A program made the position numbers and the translations under genes. 64,000 nucleotides of DNA from Casuarius casuarius. Taxonomy: Eukaryota; Chordata; Aves; Casuariiformes; Casuariidae. Positions 24,399 to 37,700 of the stretch are shown piece after piece. Numbering within the stretch: the first letter of the stretch is position 1; each line of letters opens with the position of its first letter. The DNA is taken from assembly GCA_003342895.1 (NCBI GenBank), contig PTFA01000024.1:4893505-4957504 (forward strand). Direction: 5' to 3'. Below the pieces are notes generated by a model, which ran no database searches, was not told the origin of the DNA, and saw only the letters and a list, made by a program, of their open reading frames with translations.

Positions 24399-25719
24399 GT
24401 ACACATGGTTCTCTAGAGTGTCTAGATTTAATTTAAACTCTGGTCCTGCACCAGCTTACATGAAATCAGCTTCAGTAAGAGCAGCTTCTAGATGCTAGCA
24501 GCCTAGTGTTAGAAGCCTGTATTCCCAAAACTATTTTCCAAATCTATTATTCTTCCCCTACCAGAGCAAATCTTTTCCTCCATCAACAGTGTGTTTCATT
24601 AATCAATCAGTTCTACACACAGGACTGACATAAGAACATCTTTTCCCAAAACCTGAAATATACATTTAAATTTTACATAATTGAAGCAATGCTGTATGGA
24701 ATTACACCCTGACACTTGTTTCACAGCTCTGTAAAGAAAGCATAATGACACTAGACCCAAAGAATTACACTAGGGTGTTGAAAGTAGATTGATAGGAGAC
24801 TCCAGCAATTGTCCAAATGGAAAACTGGGGGAAAGGAGAATAAGGTTAACGTATGTGACAAGGGAGTTAGTCAGAACTAAAGAGTAGCACGCAGAAATGC
24901 CCAGCTCTGCTCTGTCATTGGCATCCCACGCAACCCTGAACAAGTTTCTCACCCTTTGACCACCACCCTCTGTGAAACTGCAATACTGCCAGCCAACTTA
25001 CTTTAGTTCAAGTCTGAAAATCATTTGGGGGTCCTCAGATAAAAGGTGCCGCAGCAGTGCTAAGGAACAGTAGCAGTATGATTCATTTCAAAGTCTCAGA
25101 TAAGCATTGCACAACCTGAAAGAAGTCAACCAAAGAGAAGATGGCTGGAAGTCTAAGAAGAAAATAGACAGTTAGGAAGGGTATGGTAATTAACAAAGGA
25201 TCTTTCCTATCTAGAAATGAAATGCTAAAAAATTTGGAAAGAAATTTATAGACTATTAATGCAACTCAGATAGACAGACCACACTGCACAGAAAGATACA
25301 AGCCAGCCTCCATCCAAAACATGTCCGCACCAGACTGCTTCAACCGTGGTAAGAATCTTCAATGAAATAAGCAGCATAGGCACTATTCTGAAAGGTGCTG
25401 AACCCTGCTGCTTGATATTAAACACATAAGCAATCTCTCAGACTCTCCTGGAGCTATTAACAACCATAAAGTCAAACATACACATTTCGCTGGAGCAGGA
25501 CTAGGGCATTCAACACTTGAAGGTTTTTTGTTTTTTTAATAAAATATCCAATACTCCAACACCAGGAGAGAGAGATGGTGCAAAGCTAGGACCCTGGAGA
25601 CTAGGGAACCTGTGTTTAAAATGACAAAGCCAAGGGCTATCCAGAGGTATTTTAACTTTAGAACATATCCAGGAAACAACTGTTAATCTAGGGATTTTTT
25701 TTCCTGTTTCATTAAAAAT

Positions 25720-25742
25720 AAAAAAAAAAAAAAAAAAAAAAA
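25720..25742. repeat. Poly-A tract (23)
   Basis: Twenty-three uninterrupted A, preceded by ATTAAAAAT. A retroposed origin is possible but no parent transcript is recognised upstream. Confidence 0.9.
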
Positions 25743-26636
25743 GGTTGATGTATTAAGCTAAGAACTTATTTTATTGCATACAAGCCACCTGTGGTCAAAA
25801 CAGCTTTACACGAAAGGACTTCTAAAGTTTGCTTGAAAGCCTCAACTTTTCCAGGTTCCCTATGCTTCCCCGAGTGACAGAATCATATTATTCTGAAGGT
25901 TGCACAGTGACTCTTTGATCTCAAAGCTTGTAAAGGCCGCTTCACATGCGTGCGTTCTAATATTTGCAGATAATCTGACTTGAACTTCAAGGCTGTAAGA
26001 CCTTGGATCAGTGATTTGCAATTCAAGTGGCTGAGGGTGGGGGAAGGCAGCTTATACTTATTAAGTGTTGTTGTAAAGCTATTACAGCCAAGTTTCTTAA
26101 GCAGCCAAAGTTATGTCCAGGAACTTTACTCACACAAATACATACAGAAGGTCACCAACATCACTGAGGGCTACCCTGGGCCTCCTTCTCCCTCTGCGTA
26201 TAAGCAAGCCACTCAAGACTTTCAGTGAAAGCCATTCAAGACACTAAAACACTGAAGTGTGCTATCTAAGAAAACAGGAGAGAAAAATTTACTTCTCCAG
26301 CTGCATCCTGTAGCTCTGTCCCCTTATTACTGTAAGTCATTTTTTTCTGGAAAAGAGCTTCAGAACCTTCAGGCAAGGACTGTCATTATGAGGTGTGCTG
26401 TGCAGAAAAATAAAAGGGAAAATAAAATAGTCCCGAAAATGCTTAAATTAAAGAGATGAAATACTAAAAATCAATCCCAAATGTAGTGCAAACCATAAAG
26501 CAACAGCCTCAAATTACCTGGGATTTGCTTGAGTAAATCCATCTGGCTCAGAAACCAAGCCAGATCAACACAAGATGTTCTCCGAGGTTCATCCCATCCA
26601 GCTGGGCATCAGGAATGTCCTCAGAGGAAGGAAACT

Positions 26637-26650
26637 GCAGTAGGGGGCAA
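26637..26650 (+). promoter_or_regulatory. CTCF-like binding motif
   Basis: GCAGTAGGGGGCAA matches the CTCF core pattern CCASYAGRKGGCRS at 12 of 14 positions, failing only at the first and last. It points to the right, facing the left-pointing motif at 54411-54424. Occupancy is not shown. Confidence 0.4.
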
Positions 26651-28287
26651 AACACTACCAAGCCACAGAAACTATATGCTGCCCCTAACAAAACAGGAAC
26701 GGGCTGAGTACACAACTTCAAGCTCTGCAGAATGAAGTTATACCAAAGTTCACTCAGTTGAAGTGCTTTAATATTTCTCCTCTGCTTTTCCTCTGTCTCC
26801 TCTGGCCTTCCTCATGTTTTACCTTGTTATCCCTTCTCATTCACAGCCTGAAACTGTGAAGCCACTTCAGCTGATCAGTTTGGATTTAGTCACTGTTCCT
26901 GCTTTATTTTAAAATTAGGAGTTTGCATCAGCAGTTTTTAGAACTATTGCCACGGGTGTGAGTGAGATTAGATATACTGACTTCTTGCAATTCATCTTCA
27001 TGTTTCCCAGACAGCAACGACATTTATATTTGAACATTGCACTTGAAAGTAAATAATGGAATATAGAAAACAGTACAGAGTATATACAAGGAAAATGACA
27101 GATGACAGTCATTATGTGTTTTATAATATTCAACATCCCTATTTTCATTTTCTTAAGTGCTCATCATAACAGTGCACTGAATGTAAGTAACATTCTTCCA
27201 AAGGATATTGCCAAGCAAACAAAAAGAATTCATTAGCTTTTGTGGTGCTCAGTCCAAAGAAAGGACAGACTAGAACTTCGCAGATCACGTGTAACAAAAG
27301 GGCATTAACAATTTAAGACACCTCTGAGACATCAAATAGTAGCCGACTGTTACAACCTTTAGTGTCACTAAGGCTGGGTAGACGAATGATAGGACTGGAA
27401 GACATACAATAGTAACTTAATAACTAAATCCTTCCTGTGTTTCAATAACAGAAAACTCATTGGAAATGAAAGCCTTACAAATAACAGGATGCAACATAAA
27501 AAACAATACAACGAACAATAAGATAGAGCTAGGGTTTGAATTAAAATCAGATTATAAGGAGACTTTACAGTAAGAGATGATAATATTGCTTCCTATTAGA
27601 TACAGACAATCAATAAGCAAGCTGCTTTCTATTTCTAAAGTAAGGTATAAATCGCTTTTATCTCTATCTAGGTTTCTCGCATAGCTGTACTCAGCCTGGC
27701 GGTGGTCTTTTTTTAAAAAAAGAACAACATCTTTTTATATGCTAAGTGTTTCTAGGCAGAAAATCAGCCTGGGGCCCCAAGCCCATCAGAGCACAGCAAT
27801 CAAGATGTTCTGCCCTGAAAGCTGGCCTAATACCACATCTTCCTGCAACGTAGCTGGGGAGCCAGTTCCTCTCCCAGGGGTCTAGGAGAGTTTGTCTCCA
27901 CTAGTCTCTGATGCTCGCTACATCACAAACTGTACCCTACAGTTCAAAAAACCTGTTTCATTATTCAAGATAACAGGCACATTTGAACATATAGAGAAAC
28001 TATACATTTTCTATACATTTTCTCTAAGGAGACCATCTAGGACAAAGGTTCTCAGAACAAAGCAATACTTGCAGAGGAGTTTGATATGAAAACATTGAAT
28101 ATGAGATCACGTGATTAAAAGTTTTCAATATGCGTTACTGTATATAGGACTAGACCTTAAGCTGGCTTCCATAACTTAAAGGTAATTGTATTGTTCCATC
28201 ATTTTTGTTTCAGAGTTATTCATATAGTCTCAGAAGTCTTTGGTGCCCCCGTACCCGAGATGTGTAAAAGTAAGATTTCGTTTTCTT

Positions 28288-28309
28288 CCCCCCCCCCCCC
28301 TTTTTTTTT
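28288..28309. repeat. C13-T9 homopyrimidine tract
   Basis: Thirteen C followed directly by nine T. Its mirror purine strand is a potential triplex or G-rich slippage site, and assembly length errors are likely. Confidence 0.92.
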
Positions 28310-28978
28310 CTTCTTTACTAACTCCATGTATTTTATTATTTGACTATCAATTCCAGGTGACCTCTGTACTTTCTATTTTTTTCTGCCTTCTCTAGCCATT
28401 TTGTTTATCATTTAAAATTACAGCTTCTTTAGAGTATGGACCAGGGCCCAGATCCAATCAGGATAAACCATTGATCTTTGCTGATTCACGAGACACTGGA
28501 AATATTAAAAAGGAGAGACACTTGCAAGCAAAAGACACAAGCCTACAAGCTGTCTGTAAGATCTAAAGGAATGCCATGTGCAATAGGATACAGATTTGTA
28601 CCTTAAATTTGGAATGTAAACCCCTGCTTTTAATTCCATCTCATTTTCATTCAAAAGTTCACAGGCTCAAGTCAATTAGTTTTATTTACTCTTCAAGGTT
28701 ACAATAGGAAACAAACTTTGTGCCATTCTAATAGGGACTCGGCTAATGTGGATAGCTGCTCTCTTAGAAGCCTCTTTCCTGCAAGACATCTTAAAAAACC
28801 GCACATCTTATTCTCTGTAAAAGACAGTTGGATGCTTTATGCATAACTGCTATGTGCAGTGGAGGTGAAATTCAAGTTCAAATGTAAAGTGTTTGATACT
28901 TATGGAGACTACCGAATTCTTCCTCACACTAATTTTCATATTCTAAAAGTTAAATTTGTCTGTATGCTAAAAAGCAAG

Positions 28979-28979
28979 N
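28979..28979. other. Isolated ambiguous base N
   Basis: A single N in the context AGCAAGNCATAA; an unresolved assembly base. Confidence 0.97.
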
Positions 28980-30344
28980 CATAAAAAAATGAAATTTAAC
29001 TATTATACCATAAAATGATTTTAAGAAAAAAATAAAAAATTATATACATCAACAGCCATTTCATTTATATATATTCTTATATATGTTTTTATAGATTAGA
29101 ATTTTATAACACATATTAGAGCAGTTCCTCTTTGTAGTTAATGTGTTTCAGGAGTAGGTCACATCGGACACACACTGATTTCTCCTTAGGGTTCTATTCT
29201 GCCTGTTCACTTAGCAACACAGCATATAGCAACACGCAGAAAGTGACTAAAAGTTATTTGTAAAACATATCAAATCTATAGGTACTAGAAAAGATAAAAT
29301 AGGAGACCTTTTCTAATGTTAGATGTCACTTCTTCAGCAAAATTTAACTTGAATGCCAACATTTATGGGTTAATTTCCCAATACGCCAATTAAGAGAAGT
29401 AAGTTTCTCCAGAACATGTTCATTAATGCAAATACCTACGTTAAACTTGAATGGAGTGAGTTGATAAACTTATCTAGAACAAATTTAACATATCCCTTAT
29501 GGAAAAGCAGGCAACTGCCAACTTCCCTCTGGTAAGTCACATGGTAATAGGATTTTAGGGTATGTTACCAACCCCACACAGCAGTCAGTGAGGAGATAGC
29601 AGAACAACTTTGATTTCTCTGATACTCTCAGTGCCAGACACAGGACAGCCGCTCCAAGCACGGATCTCCACCAGAGCTGGTTAGCTCTGAGCTGAGTTTT
29701 GTGCTACCGCTGCTTGCTAAGATGCCTGCTAGTTCCCAGTGCCTGAGCAAGCTCAGCCAGCCTGCTGAATAGCTCTAGCCTAAACTGTAGGCTGCTATAT
29801 ACAGAAACAATCACAACATAGGCTTTAGGATATCTAAAATGACACTAGATGCTTGTGTCTTACATGCTCCCATTGTCCTTTGGGAGCAGAAAAGGCCAGG
29901 GATCTTAAGGTACATTTGACTTGTTCTCAATTCCAGTATCTACCTTCTAAGTTTGGGACTCTCCAAAATTATATAACAACTGAATAGTCTGGTGGTTCAT
30001 AAGCCAGTGCAGGGACAGCTACTTTGCAGCTCTGTGACTTTGTTCCCCCATCACTTGCTCCAAGTTCCGAGACAGGGATCCTTCCTGTGAGGGGCTTTGA
30101 GAAATAGGGTCTCAGACTTACCTAGTACAACGGGACCTCTAGAATCATTGTTGTACTACAGCACTACTTTTATGATTTCTAAATAGAAATAAAAAACTAG
30201 AGCAAGAATAATTTGCTCTTTCAGTAGGCCTCATTCATTTTTCATCCCTCTATTTTTGATTATGCAGGGAAGATCAAAAGAAAATTAAACAGATCCAGAG
30301 ACCAGAATTTGGCATGCAAGGAAATAGTGAAATAGAAAGTAAAG

Positions 30345-30610
30345 GATGAAGTGGCAAATTGATCAAAATGCTTATTCAGTTAGTATAGTTGCTGTCAGCT
30401 GATTTCATTTATAACATATTTCCTCACTGATGTGTTCCCTTCTTTCTCTCTTAAATGATAGTCATTCTGCAGCGAAACATCAGCATTGCAAAGTTTAAAA
30501 TACTATGATAATTCCCAGCTGAACACGGTCTCTGACAAAATTCTTGGAGACTTTTTATGTTGGAGATTAAATGTGGTAATCACCTAATAATTAACACAGA
30601 GGAAAAGACT
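30345..30610. promoter_or_regulatory. Candidate conserved non-coding element
   Basis: Enhancer-like texture with an E-box (GTCAGCTGAT near 30395), GAGATTAAATG near 30562 and CCTAATAATTAAC near 30583, without simple repeats or repeat-family phrases. Conservation is not tested. Confidence 0.28.
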
Positions 30611-33149
30611 TAGAAGACATGAAAGGACATGAATTATTAGGGGAAGATATACAACCTATGTGCCTTGATGATATCTGAAGGCCATGTATGAAACAAGTTT
30701 CCTTGAAATGTACCTGTGACAGTTGTCCACAACTGTTTTATCATTTATATTTGCAGTGTGATATTTCTAAACTAGCAATTCATGTTTTCCTAAGCCCACA
30801 TAATTTAATGTATATTTAAATTTTATCTTTGGAGATATTCTCTCTTAGTCAGCATTACTACAGATCCGAACATCCCACAACGTTAACATGTTTTAAGATA
30901 TAAAGTATTGCTATCCCTATAAGTACTACGGCTGAGAGGATAATAGCTAGATCCACAACATTACTTCAACACATAAAAATTCAGGCTCTTAAATCCAACT
31001 GCAGATCTCCACTCCTGCCTAACCCTAGCTATCTAACAAGTGTCTAAACTCCTTAGTACCTTAGCATTTACTTTCAGGTTTTCCCACATGTTTAAAGTTC
31101 TGTCTCTGTGACCAGTATCTTGTCAGTCTCAAGAGGTCTTGGTATCCGGCCCCCATAACCATGAACTCTAAACCAGACTATGGATCAATAAATACAAGCA
31201 ATGGAGTTACCACAGTTTAACAACTTCTAGGTAATTCACAGAAACATATGAGCTATCATTTGCCAGACCACTGCAATTGCAGCAGAAAACAGCTTCATTT
31301 AAATACTTAATTGCATGAAAGATGTGTATAGACTCCCGGACAAAGCTCAGCAGCTAGGTATCCCCTCTGTTTGAGTCTCCTTCACTTTTTTTTTCCCCCC
31401 CAATACAAACTTTAAGCAAATTGTAACAAGAAAGCACAATCTATTCTACAAAACCTCTTTGAACATGACAAATGCCTACTAACAACTGATTACCAGCAAT
31501 CGTGAAATACTGCTGAAGTATCTAGAAACAAAATGAGATGAAGATAGAACAGAGACAAGGCTAGCATTCTAGTCTGAATTTTGTGAAAGGCGAGTGATAT
31601 TTCAGCCTCCATTTTGAGTATATTCTTGATTACATCCTTCTGAATAAACTGCAACCAGCATATTAGATTTCACCTTTACTAAAAGTATCTGGCTTTTAAT
31701 AAAGGAAAAATCACGTTGAACGATTTCTGCTTAAGTGAAAGCCTAAAGGATGCAGGTGTTTCCACAACCTTTTCTGTCTCAACTGGTCAAAAACCAGCAG
31801 AAGAAAGAATTATAAGAGGAAGAAGAGCAGAAGATGCTCATCTCATACAGAGCCTGACCCGAAAGATTCAGAGAAGAGATAAGTTTTGCTGCCAGAAGAC
31901 AGAGAATACAGATATTTACTGTTTGCACATTGTGCCACAGGGAAATTGTGGATACATACGTGCATGCGTGCAACACATTCATTTTCAAGAAGAAGCTTCT
32001 GCACTACTTCATCTGCCACACATTTCTAAAGGCAGCTATACTGAGGGAATGAGTAGAGCTCTGGAAAAAGTACACGCAACGTATTGGGCATGCTTACTTT
32101 CAATATAAGAGTACAGTATTAAGCTTCCATTGACTTAGGAACATGTCCAGCGTCTACCAAACATTTCTGTGAATCCCATCTCTATCCCATGCTATTTCAA
32201 TAATATTATTTCATATCACTGGTACAGCATCATCAACATCAGTGTCACAAGCTAGATTATTTCCCTATAAATTTTTAGGCTGATAATCTGTAAGGGCTAC
32301 AGCTGAAATTCTTGTAGTAATAGCTCTTAGTATTGAGTGCGCTCGGTAGTCACAAGGGCTTATTTCCTGTAGAAAGGGGGTAGGTTATCACAGAGGGTTT
32401 TAAACCGCATCCTACCCCTTGCTGCTCAATGCTGCACATGGGCTTCTGGTCATGGCACAACCATCCACCTGGCCAACTGCACAGTCATCACACCCAGACT
32501 GAATTCATTGCAATGGTTATAGAAGGTATCTGAAATATTGACTAATATACAGCTAAAAAACAAAAAAACAAAAAAACACAGCACCACACACACAATGGCT
32601 TACTCCAAAACACAACAGAATTCTGCTGTGCCTGACTCCACTGTCCTATGTATAAAACATCCATGAGATTTCATGATGAGACACACATACGTGAGGATTC
32701 TTGATTAGAATTGAAAATCTAGGTATGATTATACCCCTTCTAAAATGTCAGTACTACTAACATATTCCATTGGGTCCCAGATGTTTTTATACAGCCATTT
32801 TAGAACTGTGGCTCTGTACTGTGAAACTCTCTCTTTACATAAAAGACTAAAGCTTACTTTCTGAAGAATGGTAATATCATGGCCTTCTGAAGAGCAGTGT
32901 CATTGCTGAAATATTTATCAGATCTCAGAAGTATTAAAAGTCAAAAGCTGCCCACCACTCATCCATACCCAGAGATACCTACTCTGAATCGAGTTCAGCG
33001 CTCTGAGTGGTACATGGCTATAAGTGAATACCAGTTTGAACACAGCGGCAGTGATTTATGTTTTCCTATCCAGAATTTTATTATTTATTTAAGAATATCT
33101 TCGGATCCAGGACTACTACTGAAATGGTTTCAGTTGTATTGATTATCCT
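30611..33149. other. Unannotated non-coding stretch
   Basis: No gene or repeat family is recognised. The 130-codon plus-strand frame at 31716-32108 has no domain and is not called. An imperfect hairpin at 32374-32420 is listed separately. Confidence 0.5.
32374..32420. repeat. Imperfect inverted repeat
   Basis: AAGGGGGTAGG at 32374-32384 pairs with CCTACCCCTT at 32411-32420 with one bulged G, across a loop of about 26 bases. Confidence 0.5.
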
Positions 33150-33530
33150 TAGAGCACCGAGTACTTCTCATCTCTCCAACTCTGCTGTTCTGTAATTAGC
33201 CACTCATCATGAGAAATGACGCTCAAATTAATTAGCTTTGAAAAACATCCGCATTAATCTGCTGCTATTTTTCATGCAGAATGCCCACACAGACTTAGAG
33301 ATATGTTACAAAGATATGCTTTTACCTTTTTTTGGTTTATTTCTTTGTTTTCTGAATCACAAGGCTGGAGCGGAATCACAGCTGCTAACAGGTATTATGC
33401 ACTGCAAAAAGATTTTGCTCAATTATTTAATGTCTTCCCAATTTAAGGAACCTGTATCAATTATTTAATTAGCATTCTGCTATGATTAATTGAATGCTCA
33501 CAAATCAATTAAAAGCTGCTTACCTTCTGC
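33150..33530. promoter_or_regulatory. Candidate homeodomain-rich conserved element
   Basis: An unusually dense set of TAAT/ATTA cores: TAATTA at 33193, TTAATTAGC near 33229, CATTAATC near 33252, TTATTTAATTAGC near 33461 and GATTAATTG near 33484. They are interleaved with GC-bearing words (ATGACGCTC, CATCCGC). This pattern is typical of enhancers near developmental transcription-factor genes. It may be two elements, 33150-33270 and 33400-33530. Function is inferred from texture only. Confidence 0.38.
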
Positions 33531-35829
33531 TAGTTCAGTAACTTCAAAGGAGCCTCCTGAGAAATGGCAAAATTTACATAGCTCAGAAAATCCCATCCTC
33601 ACTTTAAAAGCTATGTTGGAAACACAGTACCCTGTCCTAGGCATTGCACTGCAGTTCTGAGTAGCACAGCAGGCAGCTTTCTAGCATTCTGAATTCATGG
33701 GTTCTTCTCTGTGAAGCCAGTAATCACAGAAAATTCGCTTGGTATTCAGGCAGATGTTTTCTGCTCTTCCATGTTTATGCCACGATAATTACTCCCACTG
33801 AAGGAGAGAGAGGGCTCCGCAATGGCTACTTATTGATATACCATGGATTAGCATTTCAAACTTTACACTTCTCTGTGTACATCTGAATACAGACAAATTT
33901 GGCCAAGCAAACAGACCCACCAAAACTAAAAGCCAGTGAGGTGCAACATGGAGAAATTCTGCAGCAAAATGGCTCATATTTCTCTGCATTTATTCATTAC
34001 AGACCTACTGTGTGGCCCAGAATCTTGCAATCTTTAAAAGCACAGGCAATGAACCAGCCCCCCCATCATTTAAAAAAAAAAAATCTGCATTAAAAAGACT
34101 TTTCAAAAACCATGCATAAAATCTTTCCACTGCTTGGACTTTCACCAGTCAATAAGGTAGGCATTCATACACAACAGTTATCAAGTTTATTGCAGTTCTC
34201 TATTTTACCCTTGAACTGCCTGGAAAAGTACAGGTAGGACTTGCCAAGCCTGTTAAGGTTTTTGCTGTTGCAACCCAGAAACAAGCAGAAGTGCCTTGGG
34301 ATCTATTTACCAACAAACCTTTTCTTTTGAGTTTAATGGGACCGACTCAAAAGCTTTCATCAGTGATTTTGAGCTTTATTTCTGGAAAGAAATAAACTGA
34401 AGTTACAGAATGAAAGGCGACCACTTTCATAAATGTTAATTACCAGTATTAAGAATGGTCCAGGATGAGGGGAAATAATAAGCAGCATTTTTCATAAAAG
34501 TAAATTGGCCGATCGTAACCATAGGTTTGATCCCATGGATTGATGCATTTGAGCTCCTCCTAAGCAGAGGGCTTTCACATTTCAAGAGCAATTTTGACCA
34601 ATCTTGGTCAAAATAATGAACTATATAACAAAGCAGCATACTTCCTGACACAGGGATTTTGTCACACTTTGATACAGAGTCACTATGATAGGCACTAGCT
34701 AAGACAAAATATTCTGCAGGTATAAGCTCCTATAACCATGCTGAACCTGATCCTAGCCCAACTCTTACTCCACACTCATCCATATTTACAAGTGTTCTGA
34801 TATCCATGAAGAACAGCAGTATCAAGTGCTTGCTCCCATCATTTGGTAAAAGCTTCACTGCTCGGATTGAGTGTATCAATTTCTTCTAAGGAGAAAGAAA
34901 TAATAAGGCTATCATTCTTGCTCAGGTCCCTTCAGCTAGAACTGGGACCCTCTGATAGGAAGAAATATGCTGAATGCAGTTGCTTAAACAGTACACAGCA
35001 GCCAATGTATTAAAACTGTAGCACAACAAATTGCTTTTTCCCTCCTCATTTCTTTTGTATCTGATGTCAATGTGAGGGTACTGTGACTGGAAAATAAATA
35101 ACTCTTGTCTAAGATTGTTCTACCTGAGTAGAAATGGTACACTGAGAAGCAAAGTCAAAGAGGGAAGATATGCAAGCTAGAAACACAACGTTCGTACATA
35201 GCATGTGTTCTACCATGGGTTCAGTCATTTGTTACAGCTTGACAGAAAAGAGTGTATGGAAAAAATACAGGTTGCTCACGTTCTCAGGAAAGCATATTGC
35301 TCTAGAACTGTTCTCCATTATTAGGGTAATGAGCTTAGATCACATATTGTGGAAGATGATGAGCACAACCCTCAACCAAAAGCAGATGCAGTAAAGCAGA
35401 GCAGACTATATTGCTGCTAACAGATGTCAGTGTGTCTGAGAGAGGAAAAAGCAGCAGAATCAATACCAAATTAGCAGAAGATGCAGGAGGAACAGTGCCA
35501 GTTGCATACTCTGAGGGACTGGGGTTACAATCACCCATTGGAGAAGCAACTGTAAAGACAGCTCTTTGGATTAGTAGTACTACCAGGAAAAAAGACTTAG
35601 AAATAGGGGCAAAAACCTATCTCCTGCTCTTTGATTCTTACTTAGGCTTAAGGAAACATGTACTTCCTATTTGAATAAATAGTACTGCGAAAATACCTGG
35701 TCCTAACATCAATCTCTCCTCCTAACAGAGATAACCTGATGTAACCCTAAAGATCCTGCTGGTGCATTGAACCTGGCCCCTGAACCAAACCACCATATCA
35801 CAGACTTTCAGAGACTTCACAAACTACAC
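33531..35829. other. Unannotated non-coding stretch
   Basis: No gene or repeat family is recognised. Open frames such as minus 35335-35538 and plus 35411-35674 overlap on opposite strands without domain features. Confidence 0.55.
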
Positions 35830-37700
35830 CATTAAAGAGTTCAGCTTTTTGCCCTTAATACTCCCCTTTCTTCATTTTTCTAATAGTAGTAAACTAATTT
35901 CCAGAGCACATTTAAGATGAGTTTATATCAGTCTTCTGCTAACATTACCCTTTCACCACAATAACTCTCCTCCCTCTTTTGTGCTTACCTCCTGACATAT
36001 TTATAGGTATCTGTCATATCCCTCTCAACCTTTAATTTACAATACTAGACAAACCAAGCTCTTTAAATCTCTTGCCATGAACAAGCTCTCCATCTCCCTT
36101 ATCTTTCTTGTAGTCCTTCTCAGGTAACGTTCCAGGCTGAAATCCATCTTTCCTGAACGTGACCCGAACTGTATGCAGCACTCTAGACTTCAGTCTCACT
36201 AATGCCTTATGTAAAACATTGACTTTATTTCATCTCTTGAAGAAATATCTTCTCCTGATCCAGGCTGTAAATGCATACACATTTTACACTCTCATCATAC
36301 TGGCTACTTCAGAGTCATTCTGTGATTGCTAGTCACTCAGGTTGTCCTCCATGACCATCATTTCTAACTCATCAGGTTACAGTGGAAACAGCTGTGATCA
36401 TGCTGTCAGTGCATAATTTTGCACTGTTGCATTTTACTCCTCATCTACTTACACCTCTCTTCCTCATCATTTGATTTTTTTTTTTTTTTAAACACTTCTC
36501 TGTACTGATGAGGCTTTCCAGCTTTGTCATCAGGAATCCCACTAGTACACTCTCTCTTTTTTTTTTAGTCATTAAGGAAAACATTAAACTATAACTGTCC
36601 AATCACCAATCCATGAAAAACTCTAGTTTTAACTTCTCATCTGTTTGATTTTTCCCTTTCAATGTTACTTGTTCTCTTTTCCTTTTAACTCAGTTCCTAT
36701 GCCTGATACCTCTACCATTCTCCTGCCCCAGCCTCCTAAATACAACCACTATATTTGATATTATACGGTATTCTTCTGTAAAAAGATAAATACTCATATG
36801 GAAAGAAGGCATAGTGTTCACTTAATTTTGAGACATCATCTTAAATCCCTATCCTGTCCTCAGTGCATGGGGGCTTCCTTTCTTCCTCATTTGTTTACTT
36901 TTTAATGTATAGAACTTTTGCTACTAGTTTTAATCATTTGCAAGGTCTAATTCCACTATTCTGTAAGAACTCCCTGTTTTAGGGTTCATCGTTACTGCTT
37001 CTTTGGTGATAAATACTGTTTTTAGGTGTGCACACTATATACTTTTCTTTGTTTCATGCTTTCCTGAAGAGGCTGTTTTCTCAAATTTTGACAAGGCCTT
37101 TCCCACAAGTTTTTTGGCTCTTTGTTTGGAACACAGATTCTTAAGAGTTTCAGCACTTAATTTTACAGAATTCCAGGGATTTTTTGCATTCAAATTCCCA
37201 GACTGCTAGTCTAAGTCCTTCCTAACTAGTTCATCTGAATAAAGAATTTTAATTAGAGTATTTCCACTGTTTCTCTTACCTTTTAAATTGAATCCATCTG
37301 TGATACTTTATCCAAAGTTGTTATCCAAACCCAATCTTCTATAAAGCCCTGATTTCTTGCAAAAAAAATGAGCCTAAAGTAATAACACTTCTAACTGGTT
37401 CAGCCATTATTTGGTGAAGAATCTTATCAGGAATTTCAAGCACTACCAATATCCAAGTAGTATGTGTTTTCAAATGTCTATCTGGGAAGTTATAATACTA
37501 ATGTAACAAACAGTAACATTTATCCCTGGTTTGCATCATCATCGATATCGGACTTCAAAAGTCTATAGCACTACAAAACAACATTCAACAGAAATATTTT
37601 TGCCATTTTTCCACAATTTTGGAAAACTGATCATTTCCTTTATGGTATCTATAGTCACTTCATTATAGTCTACCAAAACAAAACTATACAATGAGCCCCC
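35830..37700 (-). mobile_element. CR1/L3-type LINE relic, long copy
   Basis: The plus strand gives the antisense of CR1/L3 family phrases in the right order: CTGACATATTTATAGGTATC near 35993, TAGACAAACCAAGCTCTTTA near 36046, CTTGTAGTCCTTCTCAGG near 36107, CTTTCCTGAACGTGACC near 36148, GAATCCCACTAGTACAC near 36534 and AATCCATGAAAAACTC near 36608. These correspond to the 3' UTR, C-terminal and reverse-transcriptase regions of an element on the minus strand. A 15-base T run at 36475-36489 lies inside. It is strongly decayed with no open frame. Sequence above about 37300 is assigned by continuity and may extend to about 37960. Confidence 0.7.

Larger units (their letters stand above)
20530..26630. 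other. Long unannotated non-coding stretch
   Basis: No gene, RNA or repeat family is recognised in this 6 kb. Minor items are ten C at 21268-21277, an isolated N at 23440, a 17-base palindrome at 24382-24398, and 23 A at 25720-25742. Open frames of 60 to 88 codons on either strand lack features. Confidence 0.55.
26651..30344. other. Long unannotated non-coding stretch
   Basis: No gene or repeat family is recognised. It holds a two-copy tandem of CTATACATTTT at 28000-28021, a C13/T9 tract at 28288-28309 and an N at 28979. A moderately GC-rich part near 29640-29780 is also unexplained. Confidence 0.55.

Noticed and set aside
25690..25742. A23 tract considered as a processed-pseudogene tail
   Set aside because: No parent transcript recognised upstream, no clear polyadenylation signal at the expected distance and no target-site duplication seen.
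31716..32108. 130-codon plus-strand open frame
   Set aside because: A 69-codon frame overlaps it on the opposite strand; no domain recognised.
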